Shown piece after piece: positions 1 through 10,279 of a stretch of 64,000 bases of DNA. Both the position numbers and the translations under genes were made by a program. Position 1 is the first letter of the stretch; every line of letters starts with the position of its first letter. The DNA is from Pseudaeromonas sp963677375 (GTDB taxonomy: Bacteria > Pseudomonadota > Gammaproteobacteria > Enterobacterales > Aeromonadaceae): positions 62,001 to 126,000 of the forward strand of contig CAXXIF010000021.1 of assembly GCA_963677375.2 (NCBI GenBank), in the 5' to 3' direction. Below the pieces are notes generated by a model that was given only the letters and a program-made list of their open reading frames with translations, made no database searches and was not told the DNA's origin.

Positions 1-917
1 TCGCTAAAGGTGCCGGACAGCCAGCTTTTTTGCAGATTAGGGACCGGCAGATAGTCATCGACCCCGCGCAGATCCCGCTGCAACAGATCAAACCCCAGCC
101 GCCAGGAGAGTTCAATCTGCCGTAAACGGCGCACCCGCTCCCCGGCCGTGACTGTCTCTTGCACCGTCATCCGCAGATCCTGGGTGTTCAGCCGCAGGGC
201 GCTGGCCTGCCCGGCTTGCGACATGGGGCTGTACTCCGCGCCTTGGATCAGGTGATAACAGCACGGCGAAATACTGATAGTCCGGGTTTGTCGTTCACTG
301 GTGAGCTGTAACAGACGCATGTGTAACTCACCACACGCATGCAGAGCCAGCGCATGCTGATCCCTGGCCACCAGCGCACCGGCCGACTCGGCCAAGGCAT
401 CGCCCTGGATAAAGGTCATGGCCACTCCAGCCCGGGTAGCCAGTCGTTGACCGGCATCGCACAACTCGGCCTGCCATTCCAGACTGGTGACCGGTAAGCC
501 GGTCTGGAAACCGAGTAGACGTCCCAAATGCCCCTTCCCTGCACACCATTCCAGCACAGGCCCGCGCACACCGGGCAAGGCGGCGGCAAATTGCTGCAAC
601 TGGTGCCATTTACGACCGGGAATGTAATTGCTCAAGCCAGCAGGGACCGGTTCAGGCGTTCGATGACGCTGGGGAAGCTCGCACAGCTCAGCCAGCGCCT
701 CCAGCTCGGGAAACCAGGGCCGGAGCATGGTCATCAAGGGAGTCGCGTCGTGCTCCAGAGCAAACACCTGCGCCGGAGTCACTTCATCGAGAAACGCGGC
801 CAGCTCAGGAGCCTGCTCACGCCAACAGTTATCCCGCCAGTGAAACGGCTGGCATTGCCAGAATGAGCGATGCCGCGTTAGCAGATCATCCAGTGCGGAA
901 AAACGGGATAACAACAT
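1..917 (-). CDS. SAM-dependent methyltransferase domain protein, 3' end cut by window
   Basis: An open frame of 305 codons starts at ATG 917 and runs off the left edge. The protein has an N-terminal helical part of about 120 residues. A glycine-rich SAM-binding motif follows (VLEWCAGKGHLGRLL, about residues 122-136), then an acidic motif II (VTSLEWQ), and later LALHACGEL and SPCCYH. The order of the E-W-C-A-G-K-G-H-L-G loop and the C-C-Y-H motif resembles the Methyltransf_32/GSTCD-like family, whose substrates are mostly unknown. The start is the first ATG of the frame and lies 153 bases from the divergent ybjL start. Substrate unknown; assignment rests on motif reading only. Confidence 0.75.
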   Translation of the reverse strand, partial: MLLSRFSALDDLLTRHRSFWQCQPFHWRDNCWREQAPELAAFLDEVTPAQVFALEHDATPLMTMLRPWFPELEALAELCELPQRHRTPEPVPAGLSNYIPGRKWHQLQQFAAALPGVRGPVLEWCAGKGHLGRLLGFQTGLPVTSLEWQAELCDAGQRLATRAGVAMTFIQGDALAESAGALVARDQHALALHACGELHMRLLQLTSERQTRTISISPCCYHLIQGAEYSPMSQAGQASALRLNTQDLRMTVQETVTAGERVRRLRQIELSWRLGFDLLQRDLRGVDDYLPVPNLQKSWLSGTFS

Positions 918-1070
918 GAATTTGAGTTTCGCAAACGGCGGCCATGAGAACAGGCGGCAAGTTTATCGATCCAGGTGCGGTTCCACCAGCAGCAAGCGGT
1001 TGCCATCACTTCTTTATTCTGTGGCTTCAGCGCATAATATCGTTACTTTCATCTACCAAAATCGCTTTTT

Positions 1071-2759
1071 ATGACCATTGATATAACCAATATGCTCCAC
1101 ATGAATGAGGTTTTACTGATTTTTGTGGTGCTCGGCATCGGCCTGTTGGTCGGTAAGTTGCGTATTGGCTCGTTTCAGATCGGTAATACCATAGGGGTAC
1201 TCTTCACGGCTCTGTTGTTTGGCCAGTTAGGTTTCAGTATCAACAGCAATGCGGGCAACATGGCCTTCATGCTGTTTATTTTTGCGGTAGGCATCGAAGC
1301 CGGCCCCCATTTTTTCAGTGTATTTTTGCGGGATGGACTGCGCTACATCAGCCTGTCACTGGTCATCCTCTCATCGGCCCTGCTCCTCACCTTTGGCCTT
1401 TCCAAGCTGTTTGATTTTGGCCCCGGCCTCGCGGCGGGCCTGCTGGCGGGGGCTCTGACCTCGACGCCAGCGCTGGTCGGTGCCCAGGATAGTTTGCAAA
1501 GCGGCTATCTGGCGGTCCCGCACAATACCAGCATCAGTCTACTGCTTGACAACATGAGTGTCGGCTATGCCCTGACCTACATGATTGGCCTGCTCGGGCT
1601 CATGCTGGTGGTGCGCTACTTGCCGGGTCTGTGTAAGTTGGATCTGTGCGAAGAAGCCCACAAGATTGCCCGGGAACGCGGGCTCTCCGATCAATACGGT
1701 CGCAAGACCTATCTGCCCATCATTCGGGCCTATCGGGTCGGAACCGAGTTGGCTAACTGGATCGGTGGCCGCACTCTGCGCGAAACCGGCATTTATCCGC
1801 ATACCGGTTGCTATGTCGAACGCCTGCGCCGCAATAATATCGTCGCCGCCAGCCCGGACGGGAACACCGTCATTCAGGAGGGGGATGACATCGCCTTGCT
1901 GGGGTATCCGGAGAGCCATGAAAAACTCGATTTGAGTTATCGCAATGGCAAGGAGGTGTTCGATCGGGATCTCTTGGATCTGCAGATCGTGACCGAAGAG
2001 ATAGTGGTCAAGAATGACAACTATGTGGGCAAGTATCTCATCGAGCTGAATCTGACCGGCAAGGGCTGTTTCCTGAACCGGATTGTCCGCTCGCAGATCG
2101 AGATGCCGCTAGACCGGAATATCATGCTGCAGAAGGGGGATGTGCTGCAGATCAGTGGTGAAAAACATCGGGTCGAGCGCCTCGCCAGCCGGATCGGCTT
2201 CATCAGTATTCACAGCCAGAGCTCGGATCTGGTGGCCTTCAGCAGCTTCTTCGTCTGCGGCCTGCTCATCGGTAGCATATCACTGGTGCTTGGCCCGTTT
2301 CAGTTTGGGCTAGGCAACGCCGTGGGTCTGTTGCTGGGCGGTATTTTCATGGGCTACCTGGGCTCCACTCATCCTACTGTGGGCTACATTCCGGCAGGTG
2401 CTCTGCGTTTCATCAAGGATCTGGGGCTGACTCTGTTTATGGCCAGTATCGGTCTCAAAGCTGGTGGCGGTGTCATCAGCCATCTCAATGATAACGGTCT
2501 GCTCGTGCTCGGTGCCGGGGCCTTGGTCGCCATAGTCCCGGTCCTCATTGGCTACCTGTTTGGCATTCATGTCTTGAAGATGAACCCTGCGTTGTTGCTG
2601 GGTGCCATTACCGGGGCCAGAACCTCGGCGCCCGCCATGGAGGTCGTGAACGGTATGTCGGGTAGCTCGATCCCGGCGCTGGGATATGCAGGCACCTATG
2701 CGGTGGCTAACGTGTTGCTGACGTTGGCGGGCACCCTGATCATTGCGCTTTGGTTTTAG
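1071..2759 (+). CDS. ybjL: YbjL, putative transporter of the AspT/YidE family
   Basis: The 562-residue membrane protein matches E. coli YbjL (561 residues) along its length in remembered sequence. It has two hydrophobic halves, residues about 10-190 and 385-562, separated by a soluble stretch with two TrkA-C/RCK-like regulatory domains (about 205-375). The halves share the AG(A/S)xTSTPALVGA and GA(I/M)xGARTSAPAMEV type motifs expected from the internal duplication of AspT-like exchangers. It should sit in the inner membrane; the transported substrate of YbjL is not established. No strong Shine-Dalgarno precedes ATG 1071, so a downstream ATG at 1092 is possible. It ends at a bidirectional terminator. 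Confidence 0.9.
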   Translation: MTIDITNMLHMNEVLLIFVVLGIGLLVGKLRIGSFQIGNTIGVLFTALLFGQLGFSINSNAGNMAFMLFIFAVGIEAGPHFFSVFLRDGLRYISLSLVILSSALLLTFGLSKLFDFGPGLAAGLLAGALTSTPALVGAQDSLQSGYLAVPHNTSISLLLDNMSVGYALTYMIGLLGLMLVVRYLPGLCKLDLCEEAHKIARERGLSDQYGRKTYLPIIRAYRVGTELANWIGGRTLRETGIYPHTGCYVERLRRNNIVAASPDGNTVIQEGDDIALLGYPESHEKLDLSYRNGKEVFDRDLLDLQIVTEEIVVKNDNYVGKYLIELNLTGKGCFLNRIVRSQIEMPLDRNIMLQKGDVLQISGEKHRVERLASRIGFISIHSQSSDLVAFSSFFVCGLLIGSISLVLGPFQFGLGNAVGLLLGGIFMGYLGSTHPTVGYIPAGALRFIKDLGLTLFMASIGLKAGGGVISHLNDNGLLVLGAGALVAIVPVLIGYLFGIHVLKMNPALLLGAITGARTSAPAMEVVNGMSGSSIPALGYAGTYAVANVLLTLAGTLIIALWF

Positions 2760-2780
2760 GGGCTACTACGCGGATAGATA

Positions 2781-2815
2781 AAAAAACGGACCGCCAGTAT
2801 GGGCGGTCCGTTTTT
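2781..2815. terminator. Bidirectional intrinsic terminator between ybjL and the small orphan gene
   Basis: A perfect stem with arms ACGGACCGCC and GGCGGTCCGT lies between an A-run and a T-run. It can end transcription of ybjL on the plus strand and of the 67-residue gene on the minus strand. Confidence 0.9.
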
Positions 2816-2843
2816 GAGTCGGAGTTATGCAAAATAACAAGGA

Positions 2844-3047
2844 TCAAGCCGCATTGGATAACTGGCTGATCGTGGAGTTGACCTCACTGACCGTATTTTT
2901 GTGCATATGATCAGCCGTCTCCGGCATGACCAGGTGCCCTTGATCAAACTCGTAGCCACCCCGCCCCTGAATGTAGATACGCCCCTTGAAGAAGGTTTTC
3001 ACGTACTTGGCAATCATGACCGGCAAGTATTTTTTGAAAATTCTCAT
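2844..3047 (-). CDS. Small basic-start hypothetical protein, 67 residues
   Basis: I do not recognise a characterised family. The start at 3047 is chosen because AAAGGG sits a few bases upstream; the frame stays open further up but without a better ribosome site. The protein begins MRIFKKYLP and has a lysine/arginine-rich amphipathic first 25 residues. A glycine-rich YIQGRGGYEF segment follows, then an acidic and polar tail. There is no signal peptide or clear membrane segment. It has its own side of a bidirectional terminator, which supports it as a real transcription unit. Small proteins of this look occur in Aeromonas and Vibrio relatives as far as I recall, without known role. Confidence 0.6.
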   Translation of the reverse strand: MRIFKKYLPVMIAKYVKTFFKGRIYIQGRGGYEFDQGHLVMPETADHMHKNTVSEVNSTISQLSNAA

Positions 3048-3177
3048 TCTGGTTACCCTTTCTTCTTTTGTGCCACGCAACATTGGGCACATTTTATCGA
3101 GAAAAGTTCCACACGAATGCGATTTCAATCTGAATCAGGCCACGAAACCCCGATAAAATTCGTTTAAGTGAGTTTAA

Positions 3178-3645
3178 TCACAGGTTTTTCAGCAGATGAG
3201 GTGCCTGCTGCCACAGCAAGGTCCCCCGAGAATCCTGCAGTTCGATACCCGCCATGGCCGAGGTGACAAACATGGGCGACACCAGAGGCGGGCACAGCTC
3301 GCTGACCAGATGCCCCACCAGCGGCAGATGGCTGATGATCAGCAAGGTTTTGATTTCATCTTGTAACGCCAACACTTCATCCACCACCCGGCTGGCGCGC
3401 CCATGAGGTACCAACTCGTCCATGGTTTCAACCTCGGCACCAGGAAATAACTTACTGATGGTCTCCCAGGTTTGCTGAGCTCGCAGATAGGGGCTAATCA
3501 GAACGCGATCTACTGTCGGCAGCTCAGTCTGTAGCCAAAGGGCCATATTTAGCGATTGCTGACGCCCTGCTGCGGTCAACGCACGAGCACCATCATCATC
3601 GGCACCGAGTACGGCATCGCCGTGGCGCATAATTACGACTTTCAT
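3178..3645 (-). CDS. sixA: Phosphohistidine phosphatase SixA
   Basis: A 155-residue protein of the histidine phosphatase superfamily. The N-terminal VVIMRHGDA carries the catalytic RHG motif. A second catalytic His is seen in LLIISHLPLVGHL (about residue 104). Length agrees with E. coli SixA (161). SixA removes phosphate from phosphohistidine, shown for the ArcB phosphotransfer domain and for NPr of the nitrogen PTS. In E. coli sixA lies next to fadJ; here an M16 protease gene sits between them. A second, more diverged SixA-like gene is present at 60900-61379. Confidence 0.88.
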   Translation of the reverse strand: MKVVIMRHGDAVLGADDDGARALTAAGRQQSLNMALWLQTELPTVDRVLISPYLRAQQTWETISKLFPGAEVETMDELVPHGRASRVVDEVLALQDEIKTLLIISHLPLVGHLVSELCPPLVSPMFVTSAMAGIELQDSRGTLLWQQAPHLLKNL

Positions 3646-3784
3646 CGATAGAGTTCCCAGACAGGGTGAAGAAGAAACAGCGCGAGTTTACTGACTTCAC
3701 CCCGGCTTCACAATGGGCGCTACTCGCAGAAACGGTTTGCGCCCCTGTCGGCACCAGTCAATAATGACCTTGTAGATCAATAAA

Positions 3785-6598
3785 ATGAGCGTATCCATGG
3801 ATTATCCAATCCTGAGCCTGCACACCAGTCCGAATGATCACCGTACCTATCGCTATCTGACTCTGGCCAATCACCTCAGAGTGTTGCTGATTGAGGACCA
3901 TAAAACCGAAAAATCTGCGGCGGCCCTGGCCGTCAATGCAGGTCATTTTGATGATCCGGGTTCACGTCAGGGGATGGCTCATTTTCTCGAACACAATGCT
4001 GTTCCTTGGTACCGAAACCTTTCCTCGTCCCGGTGAGTACCAGGAGTTCATCAACCGGCATGGAGGCAGCAACAACGCCTGGACCGGTACTGAGTTCACC
4101 AACTACTACTTCGATTTGCACCACGAGTTTTTTGCCGAAGGTCTGCATCGCTTTTCACAATTTTTTCACCTGCCCAACCCTGGATGCCCAATCGGTGGAC
4201 AAGGAGCGTAACGCCATCGACTCCGAGTACCGACTGAAGCTGCAGGATGATGTGCGCCGCACCTATCAGGTCCACAAGGAAACGGTAAATCCGGAGCATC
4301 CCTTCGCCAAGTTTTCAGTCGGTAACTGGCAAACGCTGGGCGACCGGGCGGACACTCATATCCGGGATGAGGTACTGGCATTTTATCAGCAGCACTACAG
4401 TGCAGAACGTATGACGCTGGTCGTACAATCCAACGCCCCACTGGCCCAACAAGCCCAGTGGGTAGAAACCTATTTTTCTGCCATTCCAACACACAATCTG
4501 GTTCGGGAAACCATCCATCAACCGCTGTACCGCCCCCAGGATCTGGGCCTGCGCATCGAGATCAAGCCCATCAAGGAGAGTCGGAAGCTGGTAGTCAGTT
4601 TCGCCCTGCCCAGCATAGAGCCACTGTATCGCACCAAGCCGCTGACCTTCATCAGCCATCTGCTGGGCTATGAAGGCAAAGGTAGTCTCTATGCCTGGCT
4701 CAAACATCAGGGCTGGGTGAATACCCTCTCCGCCGGCAGCGGTGTCGGTGGCAGTAATTTCAAGGATTTTTGCGTCAGTTTTGGTCTGACTCCGGAAGGG
4801 GTTCACCATGAGGGCAGTATCATCGAGATGCTCTTCGGCTACCTGGCTCTGATCCGGGATCAGGGGGTCGAAGCCTGGCGCTATGCCGAGAAACGTCAGG
4901 TCCTGGATGCCATTTTTCGCTTTCAGGAAGGGGGGGCGCGCCATCGACAATGTTTCCCATCTGGTGATTAATATGCACCACTACGCCCCGGAGCATATCG
5001 TCTGTGGGGATTACCTGATGGCCGAATTCAACCCGGCACAGATCCACAGCATGCTGGCCTATCTGAACCCGGACAATATGCGCATCCAGTTTGCATCTCC
5101 CCAGGCTAAAACCGATCGCGTGGCTCGCTGGTACGATACCCCCTATCGAGTACAACCGATCGAAAGCGTCTGGCTACGTCGTTGGCGAGATCCGGCACCG
5201 TTGGATAGTCAATTAACCTTGCCAGAGGCGAACCCCTTTATCTGTGATCGCCTGGAGCCCCATACGGTAGATCCCGTCTATCCAGTGCCGCAGTGTCTGA
5301 TTGAGCGCGCTGGAATGCGAGTATGGCATTTGCACGATCAGGAATATCCGGTACCCAAGGGCACGCTGTTTATCGCCATAGATAGTGAATATGCGGTCCG
5401 TTCAGCCCGTCATATAGCCCTGATGCGGCTGACAGTAGAATTGTGGATCGATCATCTCAATGAGTTGACCTATCCGGCCGAAGTTGCCGGTCTGAGTTAT
5501 GACATCTATGCCCATCAAGGTGGCTTTACGCTGCAGCTTTCCGGTTTTAGTAGCCGCCTGCCCCGGTTGCTGGAACTGATCCTGCAAAACCGGACCTTCG
5601 GCCGGGTCGATCCATTACGGTTCCAGATCATCCGGCGCCAGTTGGTGCAAAACTGGGAAAACCAGAATAAGGGTCGCCCCATCTCCCAGCTGTTTACCCA
5701 TCTGACGTGCATGCTGCAGCCCAATAATCCGCCGATTGAACAGTTACTGCCGCACCTCACGGAGCTCAGCCACAACGAGTTGCCAGAATTTGTGCGCCAA
5801 TTGTATAAGGCTGTTCACCTGGAGGTCTTGGCTCACGGTGACTGGCTGGAAGCCGATGTGCGCCAAGTGGCTGGTTTGCTGGAGCGGGAACTGACCCCCT
5901 TGAGCCTGCCCAGCCGGGAAACCCGACGTCGACTGGTGGATATCAGTCAACGCGGCACGCTGCGCCGCGAGCTCAACTGTACTCACCAGGACTCGGCGCT
6001 GCTCATTTATTATCAGTCCCCATCGGCACATCCCCGGGATATTGCCTGTTTCACCCTGGCAAACCACGTACTGGCCTCTACCTTCTTCCATGAGTTACGA
6101 ACTCGCCAGCAACTGGGCTATGTGGTTGGCACCGGTAACTTACCCCTGAATCGTCATCCTGGATTGATCCTCTACATTCAGTCGCCGGTGGCTGGTCCCC
6201 AGGAGTTATTGGATGCCATCGAGTTGTTTATTGATGATTTTTATCTGGTGTTGATGGAGCTTTCCGAGCAAACTTGGCAGGAAAGTAAACAAGGACTCCT
6301 CAGCCAGTTGCAGGAGAAAGATGCCAACCTGCGTACTCGCAGCCAGCGATTGTGGGTCAGCATTGGTAGCCGGGACTTTCACTTCAACCAGCGGGAGAAA
6401 GTCGCCGAAGCGGTTGCCGCCATGAGCCGGGCCGAGTTGATTCGCTTCTTGCGCTCGTTGCGCAGTGGGCGCGCCGATCGGGTGATCTTGTGCAGTTATG
6501 GCGATCAACATCAGGAGAATGAGCGCATTCAGGACGGTGAGTTGATTGAGGATCTGGAGCTATTCCAACGTCATAGCCGCAAATTTTGTAACGTATAA
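3785..6598 (+). pseudogene. Insulysin-like M16 peptidase, three +1 frameshifts
   Basis: Zinc metalloprotease of the insulinase/protease III family. The zinc-binding HFLEH motif, inverted HxxEH type, is read at about 3979-3993, and the third-ligand region ERNAIDSEY follows about 75 residues later. Continuity needs three single-base removals. One is an extra A at 3994-3995, where HFLEH should continue MLFLGTE. One is in the T6 run at 4161-4166 (RFSQFF to TCPTLDAQ). One is in the G7 run at 4930-4936 (FQEGG to RAIDNV). With those corrected the frame gives 936 residues, close to the usual length, and no in-frame stop remains. From 4937 to the end the frame is clean. It converges on fadJ. As written, the product would stop soon after the active site; sequencing error is a strong alternative. 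A start at 3797 is also possible. Confidence 0.85.
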
Positions 6599-6631
6599 AT
6601 ACCAGCCGCGGCGCTAACTACGACGGTAAAT

Positions 6632-6664
6632 AACAGGGGCATCCGACTGGATGCCCCTTTTCAT
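6632..6664. terminator. Terminator between the M16 peptidase and fadJ
   Basis: The hairpin GGGGCATCC-GACT-GGATGCCCC is followed by TTTT on the plus strand and by a weaker TGTTATTT on the minus strand. It can serve both converging genes. Confidence 0.8.
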
Positions 6665-6681
6665 GGCTGCTTAGCCCGCAA

Positions 6682-8793
6682 TTAGAGCGGATAGAAGCTT
6701 TCCCCCGCCTCGGCGCGGCGCAATAGGCCAGCACAGGGCTCAAATCGATCCCCATAGTGCAGCGCCAACTCCTGAAGACGAGCCACCACGTTGGCAAGAC
6801 CCCATCGATCCATATGCCGGAATGGCCCCCCCTGAAACGGTGGGTAACCGATGCCGTAGACAGCCGCCAGATCGCCGTCGCGTGGTGAGGCGATCACGGC
6901 CTCATCCAGGCAACGCACTGCCTCATTGAGCATCAACAGCAGACAGCGATCCACCATCAACTGAGGCTCCAACCGCTTGACCGGCAACACCTTGAGCAGG
7001 TCATAGAGTCGGGTATCCACGATCTTCTTGCCCCGAACCGGGTAGCGATAAAAACCCTGCTGAGTTTTGCGCCCTTTACGACCATCATCCAGCATGGTCT
7101 GCAGCGTTCCATTAGGGGTAAAGCGCGCCCCATGAGCCGCCACCAGGATCGGGCCAATTTTTGCTGCCACATCCAGCCCGACTTCATCCAGCAAGGTCAG
7201 AGGACCCACCGGAAAACCCGCATCGCGCAGGGTATGATCGATGTCGGTGATCGTTTCGCCTTCAAGTAGCAGGCTCACGGCCTCATTCATGTAAGGAGCC
7301 AGGATACGGTTGACATAAAAGCCAGCTCTATCCTGTACCACGATTGGCGTCTTGCCCTGGGCACGCGCTAGCCCCAACACGGTAGCGACAACCTCGGGAG
7401 CTGTGCCCGTGTGGGGAATGATCTCCACCAACGGCATTTTTTCGACCGGGCTGAAATAGTGCAGCCCGACGACTCGGGACGGATCACTCGCACCTTCGGC
7501 AATCTGCGTGATCGGCAGCGAGGAGGTGTTGCTGGCAAAAATGGTCTGAGAGTGTCCGGCTGCCAGCACCTCAGCCACCATCTGGCGCTTGAGATCCAGA
7601 TCTTCGAAGACCGCCTCGACCACCACATCCAGGCGCTGAAAGCCCTGATAATCGACACAGCCACTCAGGCGGGCCAGTTGTTCGCGTAAGCCCAATCCGG
7701 TAATCCGCTGCTTTTGCAGTTGCCGTTGCAACTCCTGCCGGGTATGACTGATGGCCCGGTTTACCGCATCAAAGCGAGTATCTTTGATGCGAACCGGCAA
7801 CTGCGCCCTGCTCACCGTTACATGGGCTATGCCGGCCCCCATCAAGCCGGCACCCAGCACACCGACTCGCCGGATGGGCCAAGCCGCCGCCCCTTGATAC
7901 AGCTTTTCTTTCTTATGGGCGGTACTGGCATGGAACAGGGCGCGCAAGGCTTGCGATTCACTCGTCATCACCAGATGACCAAAGTGCAACGCCTCACATT
8001 CCAAGCCCGCAGGCACACCCTGCGCTAAACCGGTTTCCACCGTTGCCAGTAATCGGGCTGGAGCTGGATAATTGCCCCGTGTTTGCGTCTGAGCCTGTTG
8101 TCTGGCCTTCTTGAAGACCCACCCCCGTAGGGGCGCAACATGACACAAGAGATGCTGCAACCAGGGTAACCGCCCCCGCCGTTTGCCCTCACCCACGAGG
8201 CGAGTCGCCGCCTGTACCAGTAAGGGGGCCGCAACCCGTTCATCAATCAACCCAATCCGTTGCGCCGCCCGGGCATCGAGTTGACGTCCAGTCAACATCA
8301 GATCTAGCGCCTGGGGCAGGCCGATCAACCGAGGCAGACGTTGTGTACCACCGGAGCCGGGGATCAATCCAAGCTGGATCTCCGGCAAGCCGAGGCGAGT
8401 TTTCGGCGAGTCACTCGCCACGCGATAATCACAGGCCAGGGCCAGCTCCAATCCTCCACCCAAACAAGTTCCGTCAATGGCCGCCACCACGGGAAAAGGC
8501 AGCGCCTCCAGACGGGTAAACAGATCCTGCCCCTGCTGGGCCAGCCGCTGGGCCATGTCACTGCTGGTACAGGCATCGAGCATGCGAATATCGGCACCCG
8601 CGATAAAGTTACCCTCTTTGGCGGAATCGATGATCAGCCCCATGATGCTGGTATCCTCCTGCCAACGACTCAATAGGGCGGCAAACTCCGGGATCAGCGC
8701 CTCCTGCAAGGTATTGACGCTTTCCCCCTGCACATCCAGGGTCAGGTGAATAATGCCGGTCGGTTCAATGTCGATACGGAAAAATTGGCTCAT
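6682..8793 (-). CDS. fadJ: Fatty oxidation complex alpha subunit FadJ
   Basis: A 703-residue multifunctional beta-oxidation enzyme. The N-terminal third is an enoyl-CoA hydratase/isomerase domain, with FIAGADIRML and the oxyanion-hole GTCLGGGLELALACDYR. From about residue 305 a 3-hydroxyacyl-CoA dehydrogenase domain begins with the NAD loop GVLGAGLMGAGIA, and the HYFSPVEKMPLVEII segment holds the catalytic region. Start at 8793 is fixed by GGAGG seven bases upstream. The ATG overlaps the fadI stop codon (ATGA), so the two subunits are translationally coupled. FadJ versus FadB is decided by pairing with an adjacent FadI-type thiolase and by length. Confidence 0.93.
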   Translation of the reverse strand: MSQFFRIDIEPTGIIHLTLDVQGESVNTLQEALIPEFAALLSRWQEDTSIMGLIIDSAKEGNFIAGADIRMLDACTSSDMAQRLAQQGQDLFTRLEALPFPVVAAIDGTCLGGGLELALACDYRVASDSPKTRLGLPEIQLGLIPGSGGTQRLPRLIGLPQALDLMLTGRQLDARAAQRIGLIDERVAAPLLVQAATRLVGEGKRRGRLPWLQHLLCHVAPLRGWVFKKARQQAQTQTRGNYPAPARLLATVETGLAQGVPAGLECEALHFGHLVMTSESQALRALFHASTAHKKEKLYQGAAAWPIRRVGVLGAGLMGAGIAHVTVSRAQLPVRIKDTRFDAVNRAISHTRQELQRQLQKQRITGLGLREQLARLSGCVDYQGFQRLDVVVEAVFEDLDLKRQMVAEVLAAGHSQTIFASNTSSLPITQIAEGASDPSRVVGLHYFSPVEKMPLVEIIPHTGTAPEVVATVLGLARAQGKTPIVVQDRAGFYVNRILAPYMNEAVSLLLEGETITDIDHTLRDAGFPVGPLTLLDEVGLDVAAKIGPILVAAHGARFTPNGTLQTMLDDGRKGRKTQQGFYRYPVRGKKIVDTRLYDLLKVLPVKRLEPQLMVDRCLLLMLNEAVRCLDEAVIASPRDGDLAAVYGIGYPPFQGGPFRHMDRWGLANVVARLQELALHYGDRFEPCAGLLRRAEAGESFYPL

Positions 8794-10103
8794 TCTGCAA
8801 CCTCCCAAACCATGGCGGCACCTAAGCCCCCCGCTGCACAGGCGGTGGTCAACCCCAGTCCGCCCCCCCGTCGCCGCAATTCACGTACCGTCTGCAGTAT
8901 CATGCGTGCACCTGTGGCCGCAAAGGGATGGCCATAAGCCAGAGAGCCGCCCAGTACATTGAAACGTTCCATATCGACGACCCCGACCGCCTGATCCCGC
9001 CCCAGAACCTGTTTGGCAAATTGCGGATCGGCCATCAATTTCAGATTACAGAGCACCTGGGCAGAAAACGCTTCGTGCATATCGATGAGCGTCATGTCAC
9101 CGAGCTGGCAACCGGCGCGATCCAGGGCTACCGGAATGGCATAGCTAGGCCCCAGCAACATGTCCTGTTTGACCGGGAGGGCGACAAAAGCATAACTGCG
9201 CAAAAAAGCCAACGGCGCATATCCCAACTCAATCGCCCGACGTTCAGTCATCAGCAACAGTGCGGCAGCACCATCGGTCAAGGGTGAGGCATTCGCGGCA
9301 GTCACAGTGCCATAACGACGGTCAAAGACCGGCTTGAGTCGCTGATAACTGCTTTCGTCAGAGTCAAAGCGGATGCAGTTGTCACGCAACAGCGGCTCAT
9401 GGCTACCCCCATGGAGTACCGGGGCCACCTCCTCATCGATATCTCCCCGCGCCCAAGCGGCCGCCGCCAGCGTGTGCGAGCGATGAGCAAAGGCATCCTG
9501 CTCATCCCGACCGATGCCGTGCCGTTGAGCCATCTGCTCAGCACTCTGCCCCATGCTCAGACCCGTCGAGAATTCGGCCACCGCCGGGGCAACAGGCTTG
9601 AGATCATCCAGACGTAACTGGCTGAGCAGCCGCAGACGGTGGGACCAACTGCGCGCCTTACTCAGTAGCAGCAACGTTTGCGCCAAATGCTGACTCACGC
9701 CCACCGGCAGGACCGAAGAGGAGTCGGCTCCCCCGGCAATGGCAACCTGACAATGGCCAGCGATCATGGCCTCAGCCACATTAGCCACGGCCTGAAAGCT
9801 GGTGGCACAGGCCCGACTGATACTGTACGCATCGGTCGCAATATCCAGCTGGGAGCCCAGCACAATCTCCCGCGCAATATTCGGCGCCGCTGGCATCTGC
9901 ACCACCTGGCCGAAAACCAGCAGATCCACCACGGAGGGGTCCAGCCCACTGCGCCAGATGAGTTCATCCACCACCTGGCGACCCAATTCAACGGCCGGTA
10001 GCCCCAGGTAGGCAGAAGCCTGTTTGGCAAACGGCGTGCGTAGTCCTCCGACTAATGCAATCCGCTCACCCTGTGTCGTGCGTACGCATACCGCTGGGGC
10101 CAT
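8790..10103 (-). CDS. fadI: 3-ketoacyl-CoA thiolase FadI
   Basis: A 437-residue thiolase (E. coli FadI is 436). The acyl-accepting cysteine is in SRACATSFQA, the catalytic histidine in GGSLAYGHPFAATGAR, and the second active-site cysteine in TTACAAGGLG. It cleaves 3-ketoacyl-CoA to acetyl-CoA and a shortened acyl-CoA in the cytoplasm, working with FadJ. ATG 10103 is preceded by AGGAG at good spacing, which excludes the longer upstream frame. A FadR-like operator covers 10121-10137, just before the gene. Confidence 0.94.
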   Translation of the reverse strand: MAPAVCVRTTQGERIALVGGLRTPFAKQASAYLGLPAVELGRQVVDELIWRSGLDPSVVDLLVFGQVVQMPAAPNIAREIVLGSQLDIATDAYSISRACATSFQAVANVAEAMIAGHCQVAIAGGADSSSVLPVGVSQHLAQTLLLLSKARSWSHRLRLLSQLRLDDLKPVAPAVAEFSTGLSMGQSAEQMAQRHGIGRDEQDAFAHRSHTLAAAAWARGDIDEEVAPVLHGGSHEPLLRDNCIRFDSDESSYQRLKPVFDRRYGTVTAANASPLTDGAAALLLMTERRAIELGYAPLAFLRSYAFVALPVKQDMLLGPSYAIPVALDRAGCQLGDMTLIDMHEAFSAQVLCNLKLMADPQFAKQVLGRDQAVGVVDMERFNVLGGSLAYGHPFAATGARMILQTVRELRRRGGGLGLTTACAAGGLGAAMVWEVAE

Positions 10104-10120
10104 AGTATTCTCCTGTTGAA

Positions 10121-10137
10121 GAGAGGTCAGACCATTT
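10121..10137 (-). promoter_or_regulatory. FadR-like operator upstream of fadIJ
   Basis: On the minus strand the site reads AAATGGTCTGACCTCTC. Its core TGGTCTGACCT fits the known FadR operator TGGTCNGACCA except for the last base. It lies 18 bases before the fadI start codon, a position where FadR would block transcription or initiation and long-chain acyl-CoA would relieve it. FadR itself is not in the window. Confidence 0.7.
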
Positions 10138-10279
10138 TTCATAACATGATTTAACTGTATTTTTACAACTACTTATTGAGTCTGGCTCACATTGTGACGT
10201 GCTGCCGCTTTTGCAGCCTGCCCATTGAGCGGGCCAGGTAGTAAGATAGCGCCGTTTAGGGATGAACTAAGGCGTTGAT

